From: Antrihabitans spumae
GTDB lineage: Bacteria > Actinomycetota > Actinomycetes > Mycobacteriales > Mycobacteriaceae
Length of the DNA: 64,000 nt
Assembly (NCBI RefSeq): GCF_043944905.1
Contig: NZ_JBIMSN010000026.1
Location: 1-64,000 of the forward strand
Direction: 5' to 3'
In this document: positions 28,943 to 36,722 of the stretch, piece after piece
How positions within the stretch are numbered: the stretch's first letter is position 1
Layout: every line of letters begins with the position of its first letter
The notes under the pieces: generated by a model
Databases searched by the model: none
What the model saw: the letters and a program-made list of their open reading frames with translations, nothing else
What the model was told of the DNA's origin: nothing
Made by a program: the position numbers and the translations under genes

Positions 28943-30570
28943 TGCCGGGCAGTCCCCAACGCCGGCCAAGCCCGCCTCGCGATCGTGTCGACGGGCTGGT
29001 CGAGGCGATGCTCACGGTGACCTCGGGCCTCGATCTCGATGCCACACTGCGCACGATCGTGCACACGGCAATCGGCCTGGTCGATGCTCGCTACGGCGCG
29101 CTCGGCGTCCGTGGTCCAGGAGACGAACTGTCAGAGTTTCTCTACGAAGGCATAAACGAGCCGACTCGCGACCTGATCGGCCCCCTACCTGCTGGGCACG
29201 GCGTCCTCGGGCAGTTGATCGAACAGCCGGAGCCGCTGCGGCTCGGTGACCTCGCGCAGCATCCCGCTTCCGTCGGATTCCCCGCGAACCACCCGCCGAT
29301 GCGGACTTTTCTCGGCGTTCCCGTCAGGGTGCACGCGGAAGTCTTCGGCAACCTCTATCTGACAGAGAAGGCCGACGGCCATTCGTTCACCGCCGAGGAC
29401 GAATTACTCGTCGAAGCGCTGGCGGCCGCCGCGGGCATTGCGATCGAAAACGCCAGACTCTACGAGCGAGCGCGGACCCGTGAATCCTGGATCGAAGCGA
29501 CGCGGGACATCGCAACCGCCTTGCTCGCCGGTGCGGATCCACCGTCGGTCTTTCGATTGATCACCGAGAAGGCAAAGACACTCACCGACGCGGACACGTC
29601 CTTTCTCGCGGTGCCCGAGGACCCCAATCTCCCCGCCGCCGAGCTGATCGTCACCGAGGCGACCGGCGACGATTGCGAGCGCATTCAGCAAACACCGTTA
29701 CTGCTGGTAGGCACTCCCCTCGGCCGTTCGTATCGCGAACGGATACCGCTGCGCTACGAACGTTTCGAGGCCGCAAATCCGGTTCTGGTCGAGCACACGG
29801 GACCCGCACTCGTCTTGCCGCTGCGGACCAGCGAGACGGTCATCGGGATCGTGGTCGTTCTGCGCAAGGCAGGCGCTCGACCGTTCACCGAGGATCAGCT
29901 CGAAATGATGGCCGCATTCGCCGACCAGGCGGCACTGGCACTGCAGCTGGCGTCGGCGCAACGACACATTCGCGAACTCGACATCGTCACCGACCGCGAC
30001 CGAATTGCCCGCGACCTGCACGACCACGTCATCCAGCGGCTGTTCGCGGTCGGCCTTTCGCTGCAGGGCACGATCGCTCGCGCAGTGGTGCCTGAGGTAA
30101 GGCAACGGCTGACCGATACCGTCGACTCGCTGCAGGAAGTGGTGCAGGACATAAGGACTGCGATATTCGGACTGCAGGTCGGCGTGGCAGGGTTCGCGCG
30201 ACTACGCGAGCGGCTGGAGCTTGCGATCGCGCAGCAGACGAGCAATTCGACGATCAAGACCAGCTTTCACGTCACGGGTCCGCTTTCGGTCGTCGAGCAC
30301 GCCCTTGCCGATCACGCCGAGGCTGTTGTCCGGGAGGCCGTCAGCAACGCTGTCCGGCATTCGTGGGCGACGACGGTGTCGGTCAACATCACCGTCGACG
30401 ACGATCTGACGATCGAAGTCACCGACAACGGCGGCGGCCTGCCGACACATGTCACCCGCAGTGGATTGCGCAATCTCGAATCGCGCGCGCGAGAGGCGCA
30501 GGGTTCGCTCACCGTGCATTCGATACCCGCGGCCGGGGTGCACCTGGTGTGGGCTGCACCGTTGATGTAA
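28942..30570 (+). CDS. devS: DevS/DosS-type heme-GAF sensor histidine kinase
   Basis: A 542-residue cytosolic sensor with two GAF domains (about 25-170 and 190-335), a HisKA_3-type dimerisation helix with phospho-His360 (DRDRIARDLHDHVIQRLFAVGL), and an HATPase domain (EAVVREAVSNAVRHS, VTDNGGGLP, SGLRNLESRA). In GAF-A the segment FPANHPPMRTFLGVPVRV conserves the heme-axial His of DosS (His149 there, His117 here), so redox or gas sensing is likely. The N-terminus is much shorter than in DosS: about 12 residues precede the RDRVDGLVEAML motif, against roughly 45 in the mycobacterial protein. Translationally coupled to devR. Confidence 0.92.
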   Translation: MPGSPQRRPSPPRDRVDGLVEAMLTVTSGLDLDATLRTIVHTAIGLVDARYGALGVRGPGDELSEFLYEGINEPTRDLIGPLPAGHGVLGQLIEQPEPLRLGDLAQHPASVGFPANHPPMRTFLGVPVRVHAEVFGNLYLTEKADGHSFTAEDELLVEALAAAAGIAIENARLYERARTRESWIEATRDIATALLAGADPPSVFRLITEKAKTLTDADTSFLAVPEDPNLPAAELIVTEATGDDCERIQQTPLLLVGTPLGRSYRERIPLRYERFEAANPVLVEHTGPALVLPLRTSETVIGIVVVLRKAGARPFTEDQLEMMAAFADQAALALQLASAQRHIRELDIVTDRDRIARDLHDHVIQRLFAVGLSLQGTIARAVVPEVRQRLTDTVDSLQEVVQDIRTAIFGLQVGVAGFARLRERLELAIAQQTSNSTIKTSFHVTGPLSVVEHALADHAEAVVREAVSNAVRHSWATTVSVNITVDDDLTIEVTDNGGGLPTHVTRSGLRNLESRAREAQGSLTVHSIPAAGVHLVWAAPLM

Positions 30571-30583
30571 CCGACAGATCGCG

Positions 30584-30609
30584 TTTGGTCCCTTCGATTA
30601 GGGACCAAA
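30584..30609. terminator. Inverted repeat after devS
   Basis: TTTGGTCCC and GGGACCAAA are exact 9-bp complements around an 8-base loop, starting 13 bases after the devS stop. It can serve as a devS terminator. Its right arm is also the left half of the DosR-like box, so termination and regulator binding share bases. Confidence 0.45.
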
Positions 30610-30617
30610 GTCCCATC
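30598..30617 (+). promoter_or_regulatory. DosR-like box upstream of the CBS gene
   Basis: TTAGGGACCAAAGTCCCATC matches the 20-base DosR consensus TTSGGGACTWWAGTCCCSAA at 15 positions, including both GGGAC/GTCCC cores. It lies 78 bases upstream of the CBS-domain gene start, so DevR probably activates that gene. Confidence 0.7.
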
Positions 30618-30694
30618 AAACGAGTGCTCTAGTAGCTGTTGTCATGTCACACGAGCGGGTATTCTCAGGTACCAAACCCGATTGAGTGGAGACC

Positions 30695-31189
30695 ATGAAA
30701 TCCATGCCGGCATTCGAGTTTCCGATGCGAAACGACCCCGAAGTCGAATCCATCCGCGCACTCGATCTGATGACAAGTCCCGTTGTGACCCTTCGAGACG
30801 GTGCGCGACTCAGCGAGGTCCTCGAGACCATACTCGCGAGCGGCGTCGCGACCCTTCCCGTGGTGAGCACGGACGGGACGTTGATCGCACTGGTGACCGA
30901 GGAGTCCGTTGCGAAGGCAGAAATGCTCGGGTTGTGGTCGGGGCGTTTCACCTGGAGTGACATCACGCTGTCGAAGCGGATGACGGCGGCGGTGTTCCAT
31001 TTCGCCGAGCCGGCCACCTCGGTCGGTCCGGCGGCACGACTGTCCGAGATCGTCGATCAGATGCTGGAAAAGCGGTTGCGCTCGATACCCGTCGTCGACG
31101 GCGGAAATGTCATCGGGATGGTCGGCTGGCGCGAGATCTTCGCGGCCCTCGTTCGCCTGCACTCGAATCCGCCGTACTCGACCAGCTGA
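30695..31189 (+). CDS. CBS-domain pair protein
   Basis: A 164-residue protein made of two CBS motifs: RALDLMTSPVVTLRDGARLSEVLETILASGVATLPVVSTDGTLIALVTEESV, and AEPATSVGPAARLSEIVDQMLEKRLRSIPVVDGGNVIGMVGWREIFAAL. CBS pairs bind adenine nucleotides or act as small regulatory modules. It is preceded by a DosR-like box and devRS, and resembles in kind the CBS proteins (Hrp1) of the mycobacterial DosR regulon, though sequence similarity is not obvious. ATG 30695 follows GGAG by five bases. GTG 30686 is a weaker alternative. Confidence 0.85.
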   Translation: MKSMPAFEFPMRNDPEVESIRALDLMTSPVVTLRDGARLSEVLETILASGVATLPVVSTDGTLIALVTEESVAKAEMLGLWSGRFTWSDITLSKRMTAAVFHFAEPATSVGPAARLSEIVDQMLEKRLRSIPVVDGGNVIGMVGWREIFAALVRLHSNPPYSTS

Positions 31190-31193
31190 GCGC

Positions 31194-31742
31194 TCACTGC
31201 GTCATGGGCAACTGGCGAACAAGCGACTCACAGATCGCCCGGCGCTGGTTCTGGTCGAATTGATGCACAAGTAGGCCTTCGACGGTGAAGACCCAGATCT
31301 TCACGACCGCGTCGAGTTCTGATTCGACGACGCCGATCGCATTCAGCTCTCCGCGCAGGACCGCCTCGCTCATGCCGTGGAACCCGTCGTGCCAGGCATC
31401 GATCGACGCCGACACAGCGATCCGGGAATGCACGGTCGTGATCAACTTGCTGGTTTCGTCCAGCCTCTCGACCAACCACAGCAATCGATCCGCGAGTTGC
31501 GTCGGCGCAGTCGTGACGTAGGCCTGCCACGCGTCGGCCAGCACGGCGTCGAGCACCGCGAGCAGAACGTCGTCCTTGTCGCGGAAGTACCAGTAGATCG
31601 TGTTGGCCGCGATGCCTGCACCGGCGGCAAGCTTGCTCATTGCCGTCGCCTCGTAGCCCTCCTCCAGGAAGAGCCGACGTGCGACCGCGACGATTTCGGC
31701 AGTCTTCTCCTCACGATCCTGTGGGCGCTTGTTCCGTGGCAT
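31194..31742 (-). CDS. TetR family transcriptional regulator
   Basis: A 182-residue regulator. The N-terminal TetR helix-turn-helix is clear: EKTAEIVAVARRLFLEEGYEATAMSKLAAGAGIAANTIYWYFRDKDDVLLAVLD. The C-terminal helical domain (LLWLVERLDETSKLITTVHSRIAVSASIDAWHDGFHGM) would bind a ligand that is not identifiable. ATG 31742 (MPRNKRPQ) is chosen over the upstream in-frame start, which would lie inside the operators. It is divergent from the 31842 gene, with two copies of TCTTGA-N7-TCAAGA between them, so it very likely represses itself and the divergent pair. Confidence 0.88.
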   Translation of the reverse strand: MPRNKRPQDREEKTAEIVAVARRLFLEEGYEATAMSKLAAGAGIAANTIYWYFRDKDDVLLAVLDAVLADAWQAYVTTAPTQLADRLLWLVERLDETSKLITTVHSRIAVSASIDAWHDGFHGMSEAVLRGELNAIGVVESELDAVVKIWVFTVEGLLVHQFDQNQRRAICESLVRQLPMTQ

Positions 31743-31755
31743 CGTGACGAGCTTA

Positions 31756-31774
31756 TCTTGAATGGCGATCAAGA
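31756..31774. promoter_or_regulatory. TetR operator 1 (TCTTGA-N7-TCAAGA)
   Basis: An exact inverted repeat, TCTTGA (31756-31761) and TCAAGA (31769-31774). It lies 14 bases upstream of the TetR gene start. The same arms and spacing recur at 31797, 41 bases away, about four helical turns, placing both sites on one face of the DNA. Confidence 0.7.
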
Positions 31775-31796
31775 ATGGGCTACGGTCGAGAAACGT

Positions 31797-31815
31797 TCTT
31801 GAATCGTATTCAAGA
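31797..31815. promoter_or_regulatory. TetR operator 2 (TCTTGA-N7-TCAAGA)
   Basis: TCTTGAAT and ATTCAAGA are perfect 8-bp arms around CGT, the stronger of the two sites. It ends 26 bases before the GTG start of the divergent gene. Confidence 0.75.
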
Positions 31816-31841
31816 TACCGGTGTCAGACGAAGGAACGATC

Positions 31842-32423
31842 GTGACGACGCACGAACTGCTTGGGACTCTGTCGACCACAGAGTTGTTGGAAACCTTCGC
31901 GGGTCTCGAATGTCCGTCTGTGGCCGACCTTCATGGTGAGTACACGGCCCGCCTACTGCGCCAGCCCTCTGTTTTCGCGACGGTGACAGGTGCGATCTCC
32001 GTGGCCAACCCCGCGTTTCCTTGGCTGGCAAAAGCATTTCGCCCCATCGATCCCGAAACCGGTCGTGGCTACAACACGTTTCGGCAACTCGGCCGCGTCG
32101 TTCAGCGGTTTCCGATGCACACCGTAATCGCGCCTTCACGATTCGACGGCCGTCCGGCATACCACCTGATCTACCGGGCGTTCCACTCGTTCTGCGGTGA
32201 CATCAACATGGTCGACGAGGTGCGGCGGTTCGATACCGGGACCTACCTCGGCATCGGCACCTGGGGCCTCACCGACGCACAACGGCTGGTTCCGCTGCCG
32301 TTCGTTCTGGAGGGACCCGTCCACCCCTATCGCGGCGATATCGGCAAAGCACGACAAGGCTTCGTACCAGGACCGCGCGAGATACCTGCACTCGCCGCCA
32401 ACGACAATGGAGACAATAGATGA
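31842..32423 (+). CDS. Hypothetical protein in TetR-controlled pair
   Basis: A 193-residue soluble protein with no signal or membrane segment. The text RGYNTFRQLGRVVQRFPMHTVIAPSRFDGRPAYHLIYRAFHS, followed by DEVRRFDTGTYLGIGTWGLTDAQRLVPLPFVLEGP, has the rhythm of small beta-barrel proteins such as the DUF4334/GXWXG type. That comparison is weak, and no function is assigned. GTG 31842 is chosen because GAAGGA lies six bases before it; GTG 31821 would overlap that site. It overlaps the SDR gene downstream as ATGA, so the two are one unit under the TetR operators. Confidence 0.6.
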   Translation: MTTHELLGTLSTTELLETFAGLECPSVADLHGEYTARLLRQPSVFATVTGAISVANPAFPWLAKAFRPIDPETGRGYNTFRQLGRVVQRFPMHTVIAPSRFDGRPAYHLIYRAFHSFCGDINMVDEVRRFDTGTYLGIGTWGLTDAQRLVPLPFVLEGPVHPYRGDIGKARQGFVPGPREIPALAANDNGDNR

Positions 32424-33208
32424 CAACTCGCACAGCACTCATCACCGGCGCCTCTGCCGGCATCGGCGCTGCGTTCGCCAGGCACCTTGCGGCGGAGGGC
32501 TTTTCGCTGCTGCTCGTCGCTCGCCGGGCCGAAAAGCTGGAAGACCTTGCTGCGGAGCTACGCGACGACACGATCCGCTGTGACGTGTTCTCCGCCGACC
32601 TCACCGACCCCACCGCTCCCCGAGCGATCGTCGACTTCGCCCGTGAGCAAGGCATCCACATCGACGTCCTCATCAACAATGCCGGACTGTCCGGCAAGAC
32701 CGCGTTTGCCGAAACATCCTGGGAGACACTGGCAGGCGAGATCCAACTGATGGTCACCGCCGTGACCGAACTCGCGCACCTCGTCATTCCCGGGATGCGC
32801 GAGCGCGGTTGGGGCCGGATCGTCAATCTGTCTTCGGTCGCGGCCTTCTCGCCTCCCGGTGCGAGCTTGCTGTACACTGGCATCAAGAGTTACGTGCTCA
32901 ACATGTCGCAGTCACTCGATACGGAGTTGAAGCCCGACGGCATCAACGTCACTGCGCTGTGCCCGGGATTCACCCATAGCGAGTTCCACGACACGATGGG
33001 CACTCGCGACACCGCCTCCAAGCTGCCTGCGATCCTGTGGCAGGAACCGGAAGACGTTGTGCGCGAGGGCTGGAGCGCTGTGTCGAAGGGCAAACCGGTC
33101 TGCGTGCCCGGCACCGTCAACAAACTGATTTCCAACAGTATGCGTCCGGTGCCGTTCAGCCTGCAGTACGTCCTCGGCCGTACGTTCAATCCGTTCAAGA
33201 ACGGCTGA
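32420..33208 (+). CDS. Short-chain dehydrogenase/reductase
   Basis: A 262-residue classical SDR. The dinucleotide-binding loop is TALITGASAGIGAAFA, the structural NNAG is in DVLINNAGLSGK, catalytic Ser is in GRIVNLSSVAAF, and the YxxxK is YTGIK. The region after the active site (VTALCPGFTHSEFHDTMG) is typical of the DltE/YqjQ-like group in actinobacteria. It probably reduces or oxidises a lipid-like alcohol or ketone; substrate unknown. Coupled to the preceding hypothetical gene (ATGA overlap) and under the same TetR control. Confidence 0.88.
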   Translation: MTTRTALITGASAGIGAAFARHLAAEGFSLLLVARRAEKLEDLAAELRDDTIRCDVFSADLTDPTAPRAIVDFAREQGIHIDVLINNAGLSGKTAFAETSWETLAGEIQLMVTAVTELAHLVIPGMRERGWGRIVNLSSVAAFSPPGASLLYTGIKSYVLNMSQSLDTELKPDGINVTALCPGFTHSEFHDTMGTRDTASKLPAILWQEPEDVVREGWSAVSKGKPVCVPGTVNKLISNSMRPVPFSLQYVLGRTFNPFKNG

Positions 33209-33313
33209 GCGCAACCTCGTCCGTTTCGACGACCGCCTTCGCCTTTCGGTGCAAGGTGAAGAAGGCGAGCACCCCGCGCCGGAATCCCGCTCCACGCCAA
33301 CGTCGCCAATGCA

Positions 33314-33355
33314 TTACCGACCTCACACGCCTGATCAGCCATGTGAGGTCGGTAA
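33314..33355. terminator. Perfect 14-bp hairpin between convergent genes
   Basis: TTACCGACCTCACA and TGTGAGGTCGGTAA are exact complements around a 14-base loop. They lie in the 218-base gap between the SDR gene and the convergent glycosyltransferase gene, so this probably serves as a two-way terminator. A second small palindrome, GTGCGA-GG-TCGCAC, follows at 33361-33374. No gene is seen in the rest of the gap. Confidence 0.65.
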
Positions 33356-33426
33356 CCGGCGTGCGAGGTCGCACAAAGTCGAGCCCCCCAGCGCCGGATC
33401 GCGACGCTGAGAGCCCGTTCGGCGAG

Positions 33427-35358
33427 CTATGCCCCGGTCAGGTCGTACACCGTCGATCCACCAACCGTGGTTGCGGTGAAGTTCGCCTCCACCCAGGCCT
33501 TGATCTCGGCCGAAGCGCCCGATCCGCCGCCGGGTCCCCCGCCCATGCCGCCGTTGTCCGCGACGAAGTAGCTGATGTTGTGATCGGCAACGTAGGCCTT
33601 GAACTGCTCCAGCGTCGGAGAATTGTCCGAGCCACTGAACCCACCGATCGCGATGATGGCTGTGCCCGTGCTCAATTCGAGACTGCTTGCCGACATGGCA
33701 CCGATCGTCGCTGCGGCCCAGCGGGTGTCGGTTTCCTCCAACAACGCTTCGAGTTCAGCAGAGTCTGTCGTCGCGCCACCAGGGGTCCCCATGCCGCTCG
33801 GAGCTTCCATCCCGCTCGGAGGCGTCATTCCGCCCGGACCTCCCATACCGCCGCCCGCGTTCGGGCCCGATGCGGGAACCGGACCCGTATGTGGTTGCGC
33901 CGCAGTCTCGATGGCGTATGCCGCTGTCCCGCCGATGCCGAACAGCAGGCCTGCAATTGCGACAGCAACCGTGAACTTGCCGAGTTGATGCGCGCCGACG
34001 ACGAGTATCGACGCTATGACGATGGTTGCGACCACGATGACCCAACGCATCGCGGGAAACCAGTCCGGCGTCCGGTCCAAGAGGATGAAACTCCAGATTC
34101 CGGTGCCTGCCAACATTGCACCCAACGCGAGGCGAGCAGGCAGATAGTTTCTGCCGCGCCACAATTCCCGCACCGCGACGCCGACCAGTGCGGCGATCGC
34201 CGGGGCCAACGCGACCGTGTAGTACGGATGGAAGATGCCCTGCATGTAGCTGAACACGAGGCCCGTCACCAAAAGCCAACTTCCCCATAACAACAGACTC
34301 GCCCTGATCTTGTCCGTCCTCGGCGCCCGCCGCGTGAACCACAGTCCCGCAACTCCTCCGATCAGCGCGGCAGGCAGTAGCCACGAGATTTCGGTACCTA
34401 TCGAGTCGCCGAAGAGTCGCGAGATCCCGGTCCCACCACCGAATCCTGCGCCGCCACCGCCTCCCCCACTCATGTTGCCCGAGCCACCGACGACACGTCC
34501 GAGACCGTTGTCGCCGAGCGCGAGTTCGAGCAGCGAATTGTCGGTAGAGCCGCCGATGTACGGACGAGAATCACTGGGCCACAGGCTGACCAATGCGACG
34601 AACCAACCACCGGAGACGATCATCGCTGCGCAAGCAGTCAGCAGCCTGCCGATCCGCCGCCAGAACGTGATGGGTGCGGCAACGAGGAAGACCAGACCCA
34701 ATGCGGGGACGACAAGGAAGGCCTGCATCATCTTCGTCAGAAATGCGAAGCCGACCGCGCTCCCTGCAAGAGCGAGCCAACGAACGCTGCCGTTCTCCGT
34801 CGCCCGCACCGTGCAGTACGCCGCGAGAACGAGCAGAAACACCAGTAGTGCGTCCGGATTGTTGAAGCGAAACATCAAGGCCGCGACGGGCGTCGCCGCC
34901 AGGGCCGCGCCTGCAAGCAGACCGGCGCCAGGCCCGCTCCAACGTTTGACCGAGGCATACACGAGTGCGACCGACCCGACGCCGAGCAAAGCTTGTGGCG
35001 CAAGCATCGAAAACGAGCTGAATCCGAACAGCCTGCCGGACAATCCCATCACCCACATCGCCGCAGGCGGCTTGTCGACAGTGATGGCGTTGCCTGCGTC
35101 GAGTGATCCGAACAGCAATGCCTTCCAGTCCTGGGTTCCGGCTTGCACTGCAGCGGCATAGAACTCGTTCGCCCAGCCGGAGGCGCTCAGACCCCACAGA
35201 TACAGCGCGGCTGTCGCCGCCAACAGCGCAAGCAACGCCGGGCGTGCCCAACCGGGCTGGTCGGCGGGGCCGCGCACGAGACGGGGCAATCGGGACATCA
35301 GGTCGGGAGTCGGGTGCACCTGCGCGGTCCGCGCGGGTGGTTCGGCAGTGATGGTCAT
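33427..35358 (-). CDS. ArnT/YkcB-like membrane glycosyltransferase 1
   Basis: A 643-residue GT-C type glycosyltransferase of the ArnT/PMT superfamily, which transfers sugars from polyprenyl-phosphate donors on the outer face of the membrane. It has about 12 membrane segments. The first extracellular loop carries GWANEFYAAAVQAGTQDWKALLFGSLD. Other landmarks are VDKPPAAMWVMGLSGRLFG, RFNNPDALLVFLLVLAAY and SRPYIGGSTDNS. A Gly-rich insert sits mid-protein. A Gly/Met/Pro-rich extracellular stretch (GGGMGGPGGMTPPSGM) precedes a C-terminal domain ending STVYDLTGA. AAAGGA lies before the ATG. Last gene of a five-gene unit; paralogue of the gene at 36723. Confidence 0.85.
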   Translation of the reverse strand: MTITAEPPARTAQVHPTPDLMSRLPRLVRGPADQPGWARPALLALLAATAALYLWGLSASGWANEFYAAAVQAGTQDWKALLFGSLDAGNAITVDKPPAAMWVMGLSGRLFGFSSFSMLAPQALLGVGSVALVYASVKRWSGPGAGLLAGAALAATPVAALMFRFNNPDALLVFLLVLAAYCTVRATENGSVRWLALAGSAVGFAFLTKMMQAFLVVPALGLVFLVAAPITFWRRIGRLLTACAAMIVSGGWFVALVSLWPSDSRPYIGGSTDNSLLELALGDNGLGRVVGGSGNMSGGGGGGAGFGGGTGISRLFGDSIGTEISWLLPAALIGGVAGLWFTRRAPRTDKIRASLLLWGSWLLVTGLVFSYMQGIFHPYYTVALAPAIAALVGVAVRELWRGRNYLPARLALGAMLAGTGIWSFILLDRTPDWFPAMRWVIVVATIVIASILVVGAHQLGKFTVAVAIAGLLFGIGGTAAYAIETAAQPHTGPVPASGPNAGGGMGGPGGMTPPSGMEAPSGMGTPGGATTDSAELEALLEETDTRWAAATIGAMSASSLELSTGTAIIAIGGFSGSDNSPTLEQFKAYVADHNISYFVADNGGMGGGPGGGSGASAEIKAWVEANFTATTVGGSTVYDLTGA

Positions 35359-35391
35359 TGGAGTTCCTTTGCGAATTGCGTTGTCTCAGAG

Positions 35392-36675
35392 TTATTCAGA
35401 GGTTCGGCGTGGATGAAATACCCAGCCGCGAAGTAGGACGAAGCGGACGACCGTCGCGACGAGGTTCGCGAGCACGAGCACACCGAGCTCCACCCATCGC
35501 GGTGCCTCCGACACGCTGTGCAGCAACGCGAGTGAGCCGCTCGTCAGCGCCAATCCGATGCCGAATACCACCAGGCCCTCGAACTGTCGCTTGACAGCGC
35601 CCGCCCTTTCGCGCACGCCGAACGTGAACCTGCCGTTGGCCGCGGTGTTGGCAATTGCGGTGATCAGTAGCGCCACCAAATTCGCCGCCTGCGCACCGAT
35701 GGCTCCGTGTAGCAGGAGAAACAGCAGGAGGTACGCCGCGGTGCTCACGACGCCGACTGCACCGAAGCGCACAGCTTGGCGAAGCAATGTCGGTGAACCG
35801 TGTCTGGTGGTCGGCCGGTCGAGTGCTCCTGCGGCGACGAGCTGGGCGGTCAGGACCTTCATCGGTACTGCGCCACTTGCGAAGCCGCGCACCAGCCGGG
35901 CAATACCGACCAGATCGGCCTTTGCGGTCGCGACGATGTCGACCCGACTGTCTGGGTCGTCTATCCAATCCACCGGCACCTCGTGGATCCGCAGACCGCT
36001 GCGTTCCGCGAGTACCAGCAGTTCGGTGTCGAAGAACCATCCGGTGTCGACGACGAGCGGAAGCAGGTGCTCGGCCACGTCGGCGCGCATGGCCTTGAAA
36101 CCGCACTGGGCATCGGAGAATCTGGCCGACAGCGTCGAACGCAAGAGGAGGTTGTAGCACCGCGAGATCAGCTCACGCTTGGCGCCACGGACTACCCGCG
36201 ATCCCCGGCCGAGGCGTGTGCCGATGGCCAGGTCGGAGTGGCCGGAGATCAGTGGGGCAATCAGCGGGGCGAGCGCCGCCAGGTCGGTCGATAGGTCGAC
36301 GTCCATGTAGGCAACCACGGGCGCGTCCGACGTGGACCACACCGCGTGCAGCGCCCGTCCCCGGCCCTTCTGCTCGAGCCGGATCGATCGCACCTCGGCG
36401 AACTCGGCGGCAAGTGCGGCAGCGATCGACGGCGTGTCGTCGATGCTCGCGTTGTCCGCGATGGTGATACGAAACGAGTACGGAAATTGTGTACTCAGAT
36501 GCTCGTGCAGTCGTTGAATCGAATCGGCAAGTGCCGCTTGCTCGTTGTACACCGGAACCACCACATCGAGGACCGGTACGCCCTGTTCGCGGGCGATGGT
36601 CGCGGCGTTCGGTCGGGCGTGGCGCGTGTCCGGCCCGGAGGTGGCGCGGGAGGCGATTGTGGTCATGTCACTCAT
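35392..36675 (-). CDS. GT2 glycosyltransferase fused to GtrA-like domain
   Basis: A 427-residue fusion. The N-terminal part is a GT2 enzyme of the dolichyl/polyprenyl-phosphate sugar synthase type: LDVVVPVYNEQAALADSIQRL, ADNASIDDTP, AYMDVDLSTDLAALAPL with the DxD, and DAQCGFKAMR. The C-terminal part has four hydrophobic segments of the GtrA/DPMS_TM type (FGAVGVVSTAAYLLLFLLL, NLVALLITAIANTAANGRFTFG, plus two more), probably for anchoring or flipping the lipid-linked sugar. It should make the polyprenyl-phosphate donor for the two flanking ArnT-like enzymes. ATG 36675 is used; ATG 36666 is nearly as good. Confidence 0.87.
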   Translation of the reverse strand: MSDMTTIASRATSGPDTRHARPNAATIAREQGVPVLDVVVPVYNEQAALADSIQRLHEHLSTQFPYSFRITIADNASIDDTPSIAAALAAEFAEVRSIRLEQKGRGRALHAVWSTSDAPVVAYMDVDLSTDLAALAPLIAPLISGHSDLAIGTRLGRGSRVVRGAKRELISRCYNLLLRSTLSARFSDAQCGFKAMRADVAEHLLPLVVDTGWFFDTELLVLAERSGLRIHEVPVDWIDDPDSRVDIVATAKADLVGIARLVRGFASGAVPMKVLTAQLVAAGALDRPTTRHGSPTLLRQAVRFGAVGVVSTAAYLLLFLLLHGAIGAQAANLVALLITAIANTAANGRFTFGVRERAGAVKRQFEGLVVFGIGLALTSGSLALLHSVSEAPRWVELGVLVLANLVATVVRFVLLRGWVFHPRRTSE

Positions 36676-36722
36676 CGTGTCGTCGCGGTGTGTGTCAGCC
36701 TTTTGCACAAGCTGTGCGTGAC

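Noticed and set aside
33037..34290. Open frame of 417 codons running from the SDR gene across the terminator into the ArnT-like gene
   Set aside because: It crosses a strong hairpin and is antisense to a well-supported membrane protein; no domain is visible.
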